Origin: Hamiltosporidium magnivora | Lineage: Eukaryota; Microsporidia; Dubosqiidae | Assembly (NCBI GenBank): GCA_004325065.1 | Contig: PITI01000546.1 | Span: 1 to 11,011, forward strand | DNA length: 11,011 nt | Direction of reading: 5' to 3' | Part shown: positions 10,101-11,011 of the stretch, one piece after another | Position numbering within the stretch: position 1 is the stretch's first letter | How the letters are laid out: every line of letters starts with the position of its first letter | Made by a program: the position numbers and the translations under genes | Notes under the pieces: generated by a model | The model's database searches: none | What the model was told of the DNA's origin: nothing | What the model saw: the letters and a program-made list of their open reading frames with translations, nothing else

Positions 10101-10592
10101 CGAAAATTTAACTTCAGTAAAAAATAAATCCAAATTAAAATTATTTGCCACGTAATTTTTATCAGAAAGACTGGGAAAATCGGAATATCGAAAATTTAAA
10201 AGTTCCAAAGCTGATTTACTCACTTCCGTGTCAAATGAATTGACAAGTCTAAAAATTATTCTATTTGGATTATATAAATGTAAATTATATGAACTTAAAA
10301 GCATCGCGCAAATCGAATAAAGAACAAATAATATTTTGGTTTTATTGTTTTTTTGAAAGTTTCTATTTTGTATTTCGTTTGTAAAATATGCGTCAGATGA
10401 ATCTTCTGTACTTTTCTCTAAACATTTTATTATCGATAAATAATCAGAAACAGATCTTCTTTTTAACTTTAATTTTTTCAAAGATTCTAAGTTTTTGTCT
10501 GTTAAAATATAACCTTTAGTATATATCATGCTAATGTCTTTTTTGAAATTCGATAGGTCAGTTACATCCGATATAATACTTGTGTTAGACAT
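4119..10592 (-). CDS. TOM1: TOM1/HUWE1-like giant ubiquitin ligase scaffold, lacking a visible HECT domain
   Basis: Members of this family are very large HECT E3 ubiquitin ligases that tag surplus histones, unassembled ribosomal proteins and other substrates. The start is taken at ATG 10592-10590 (product 2157 residues); the frame stays open to a TTG at 10622, but the ATG has a CCCC run just before it. By eye the N-terminus follows HUWE1 and TOM1 in order. Residues about 38-60 (LKKLKLKRRSVSDYLSII) match the W..pR.DLYhWI block. Residues 84-134 match the first helical block of DUF908. Residues 210-252, with LDKEKAMKVILFCKIQVFL, match the IPKDKQ..LF..IRLA block. The rest is an alpha-solenoid, with a Ser-rich acidic linker near 1710-1755 and a CCCKMC cluster near 1416. 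Residues 2097-2144 (DLRKHLNYFTKK, ELIVKRNKN) resemble the start of HECT. The frame then ends, so the catalytic lobe and active-site Cys are absent from this ORF. Nucleoporin or UBR-type solenoids are less likely alternatives. Confidence 0.8.
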   Translation of the reverse strand: MSNTSIISDVTDLSNFKKDISMIYTKGYILTDKNLESLKKLKLKRRSVSDYLSIIKCLEKSTEDSSDAYFTNEIQNRNFQKNNKTKILFVLYSICAMLLSSYNLHLYNPNRIIFRLVNSFDTEVSKSALELLNFRYSDFPSLSDKNYVANNFNLDLFFTEVKFSYFKYLTDKNYITSLEIPEEYKNMKKHINTELNLDTYFDTYVPYIIKLDKEKAMKVILFCKIQVFLNDKKNFISSLLYGISLALKILPNKFKPSNDAYYTVDVYSLTEIIQTYYKEDTLIRDLSIQILEFFFMSQFFVSENKICLRIYDKELLDFVNKKSSNSLTEKIIFVFNFIKESDNGKMKFVNFITKMQNSSEEKQTKENFLNLIFSIFKFHEFQFQGEDNLFKEIIVLFYNELNFHNHALKTPILDVHNQQYNSLFNTIHIIFKNISFDEAYKLEIINFLKIFYKNNIRFFNDTVKFSFIKLFKFLDNQNLNDIAIYQEFTTFFNEYFVIRKQYLLKHYEIFTKCILELRNVPEIYVKCIHIMFDVFTCTDFPFIILWEKYSEIFNSEILWIFKNYFNQDIWCLTIKKLIEIALVNERKYFIYNQRSLNYYGIKKKSFSSVNSIFTESERLIFHEFNSKFSTFYQFLYSNYINFIDDKAVKIDSLYMDIFDLMSSYFSFDKKINIRVLEAIDSHISNKYNNYLILESIFLEIERKIILFEKIHNQKTFSCTFDVDAIEIFCRILRFTDFFEILNKDGNLFTKERCKIYLGFFKTYLKFISRFYRKHDYLRKPKNPPTEQKPGNSNLEDEEYKQSIFEKSHELSYLRTLDFIRKFKSYPIESGSKSSENLVFEEISSMISDSDFYICDIMSLVLEYLKCTDINFIKDQLIIFFNNLFSVLKKDISNFKDKNDDLEKATEYILKIYRNYINEKYFSDKIKDEISYKIVLYFAKYFDKTSIHTFLVLSKFLKKYKYYSSLQGFKDFLPDSFFLKSFFNNTLNTRIYACIDYLVGYKDEDELQFNFYYDLFHVNCFYFISKAQYKSKIVFLMIYQIIFLTEFDPQLFDCEGFFDMIATNLLIISCQKYLMNVEKVKLNSFIKTISNKQISNINDKNNVSYDDYCDFYISILCISERYKLFTKEEIYSQINFNNLISIIGDENISNDFFKKVLILLNFFIYDNEFNKKYFLFLFYSSKDDSYKEMLFKRCFMNINMKGESKKFSKFCDYLDLSGNINMEDKKYIVRLLFYKALESKNMNILLYLTRMFHLMPNLVRFIPKKYILNHFFTFILQQSEINILTNLNQFEWHLNYYGELFLTRIIYCQDRCLQYQIVEIILVILQNLIDSIMNNRGDISFEEIKNEVCSKISFELPCKKTSENKKIEPLDVKKECKRDVPIEIKDLNEKKFDGITKNNILIILKLIYKILKSKPCCCKMCLKIFKMDENSLKKQLANLFIENGILGILQNIFFMKNTDFDLTEKYNKYSSFIVNEILIILYQVKKFSSRTVFHSYFPHFFGDLFEDIPCLPAYLKKTDLTYIFCNLISGFETKKLDFKTYLDFVFDFNLELDSFSKENPKSSKNPYNSFKYYKSRFKITKLNFTVEKKIDYKNLLSHFFINFLDPNKVSLTKDIINEKKLRKNNRKLHNDNPSFIIESLYWFLKCNTNLEIKYFMFYHSNKVTLINYKEELFKTIKKRNIDQFVRNHLEGFNYGLEDNKNTKSPNSLSINPKINCSSNESLKNIADQISSSSSYETAESSLSNEKVETDLDANIDAYPCMDFKCFNRKYFQENKNENEMTRVQDKLIFYFMNFEKDIFKRNCKNGECIYQNTVSSDMVLDYSFLFACGYCLNTALGKVSFLNFINFVFEEKDFYLKKKNTKDIGEIIESVRERYSEFKLPEINRKISILTYVFMVYNFLHFDSLSLQVIRFYLYDNFHFDNSFSKISYLSDYSEDFNIRKQIFKMSKSADKSIISQKVDSNCNLLLFKKKPYLYLEEKEFELFIYFKYKYCKNISVYLDCLCKIICYKMDILFNEFLINKFDMKIFSKNEIFIKILDEISKIIGMEYKNIKSYAFNEELIQEILSNNFWPVISFMVSKNCEKAREKEFDTLEALLKFVFFCYDLRKHLNYFTKKMIKFQNAYELIVKRNKNTAIYTLNKSKNNEVSMFYLMQYGWVE

Positions 10593-10622
10593 AAGGGGTT
10601 GAAAATAAAATATTATTAGCAA
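10593..10622 (-). promoter_or_regulatory. C-run start context upstream of the ligase ATG
   Basis: On the minus strand the bases just before the ATG are CAACCCCTT, placing CCCC (10598-10595) at positions -6 to -3. CCC- or GGG-type motifs next to start codons have been described as a feature of microsporidian genes. In a genome this poor in C the run is notable. It supports the ATG at 10592 over the upstream TTG. Further upstream the minus strand is T-rich and AT-rich, and I see no unambiguous TATA box. Confidence 0.45.
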
Positions 10623-10839
10623 AAAAAAAGAAAATTCTTTTATTCTAAAAATATAGTATTAAATAATCCAAGAAGATACTTTTATAACGACTGCAGCAAA
10701 GGAACGTAAATTTTTTAATATTTTTGCATTGAAAATGCTTTGTTTGATTTAAGAAGATAATAGATAATATAAAATATTTAGTTGATAAATTAAAAATTTA
10801 TTTAATAAAATTCTGGGTTAAAATATTTTTTACCATTTT
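10623..10839. other. Spacer between two tandem minus-strand genes
   Basis: This AT-rich spacer separates the stop codon of the right-hand partial gene from the ligase start. It should hold the 3' end of the former and the promoter of the latter. Apart from the AATAAA noted separately and a run of A (T on the minus strand) around 10621-10629, nothing stands out. Confidence 0.5.
10797..10802 (-). promoter_or_regulatory. Possible polyadenylation signal AATAAA
   Basis: AATAAA occurs on the minus strand about 38 bases after the stop codon of the partial gene at 10840-11010, a reasonable place for a poly(A) signal. The hexamer is common by chance in DNA this rich in A and T, so this is only a candidate. 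Confidence 0.25.
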
Positions 10840-11010
10840 TTACATGTTTTCTTCTACCTCTTTGACCACTTTTGTCTCTTCTTCCAAATCCGACTCTTCA
10901 TTTATGTTATTGGTCGGTTCCTCTAAAGTGGTTCCTCCTTGTAAAATAAAGGGGGCTTTATATTTTGGTTTAAAATTTTTGGCACCATCTTCCTCTGTTT
11001 TCGCTTCTTT
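10840..11010 (-). CDS. 3' end of an unknown protein with an acidic tail (partial)
   Basis: A minus-strand frame enters from the right edge and runs 56 codons to TAA at 10842-10840. It begins KEAKTEEDGAKNFKPKYKAP, then has FILQGGTTLEEP, and ends in a Glu-rich tail (EESDLEEETKVVKEVEE) finishing in Met. The local base use is clearly coding-like, with GC higher than the flanking spacer. The start lies outside the window, so the total length is unknown. The Lys-rich piece followed by a Gly-Gly turn and an acidic, probably disordered or coiled C-terminus does not let me name a family. It is in tandem with the ligase gene, whose start is about 250 bases away, so the two are probably transcribed separately. 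Confidence 0.65.
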   Translation of the reverse strand, partial: KEAKTEEDGAKNFKPKYKAPFILQGGTTLEEPTNNINEESDLEEETKVVKEVEENM

Positions 11011-11011
11011 T

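Noticed and set aside
10593..10622. Extending the ligase start ten codons upstream to a TTG
   Set aside because: A downstream ATG with a C-run context is available, and the extra residues are hydrophobic and show no family similarity.

Overview
The window looks like nuclear DNA from a very AT-rich eukaryote, most probably a microsporidian. The reasons are one intron-poor 6.5 kb coding region dominated by Lys, Asn, Ile, Phe and Tyr, a C-run immediately before its start codon (a context reported for microsporidian genes), and a consensus GTAAGT splice donor. A microsporidian with long non-coding stretches would fit better than a compact one. I cannot name the species, and other AT-rich protists are not excluded by the sequence alone.

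Layout: the left 4.1 kb (1-4118) has no intact gene that I can defend. It holds AT-rich sequence plus several apparent gene fossils. A coding-like stretch with stops lies on the minus strand at about 1559-1980. A GC-richer island on the minus strand (2366-2731) resembles the start of a non-LTR reverse transcriptase. A broken plus-strand relic lies at about 2957-3726. A single giant minus-strand gene fills 4119-10592. Its N-terminus aligns by eye with the TOM1/HUWE1 family of HECT ubiquitin ligases over several consecutive blocks, and its last 60 residues resemble the entry into a HECT domain. The reading frame then ends at once, right after a perfect GTAAGT donor site, and I do not find a HECT catalytic domain in the rest of the window. 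A short spacer (10593-10839) separates it from the 3' end of another minus-strand gene (10840-11010), an acidic tail of unknown identity that runs off the window.

The two genes at the right are in tandem on the minus strand. The main point of interest is the giant ligase scaffold that seems to stop exactly where its catalytic domain should begin. Either a late intron carries the frame into sequence that I could not recognise, or the catalytic domain has been lost or decayed at this locus.
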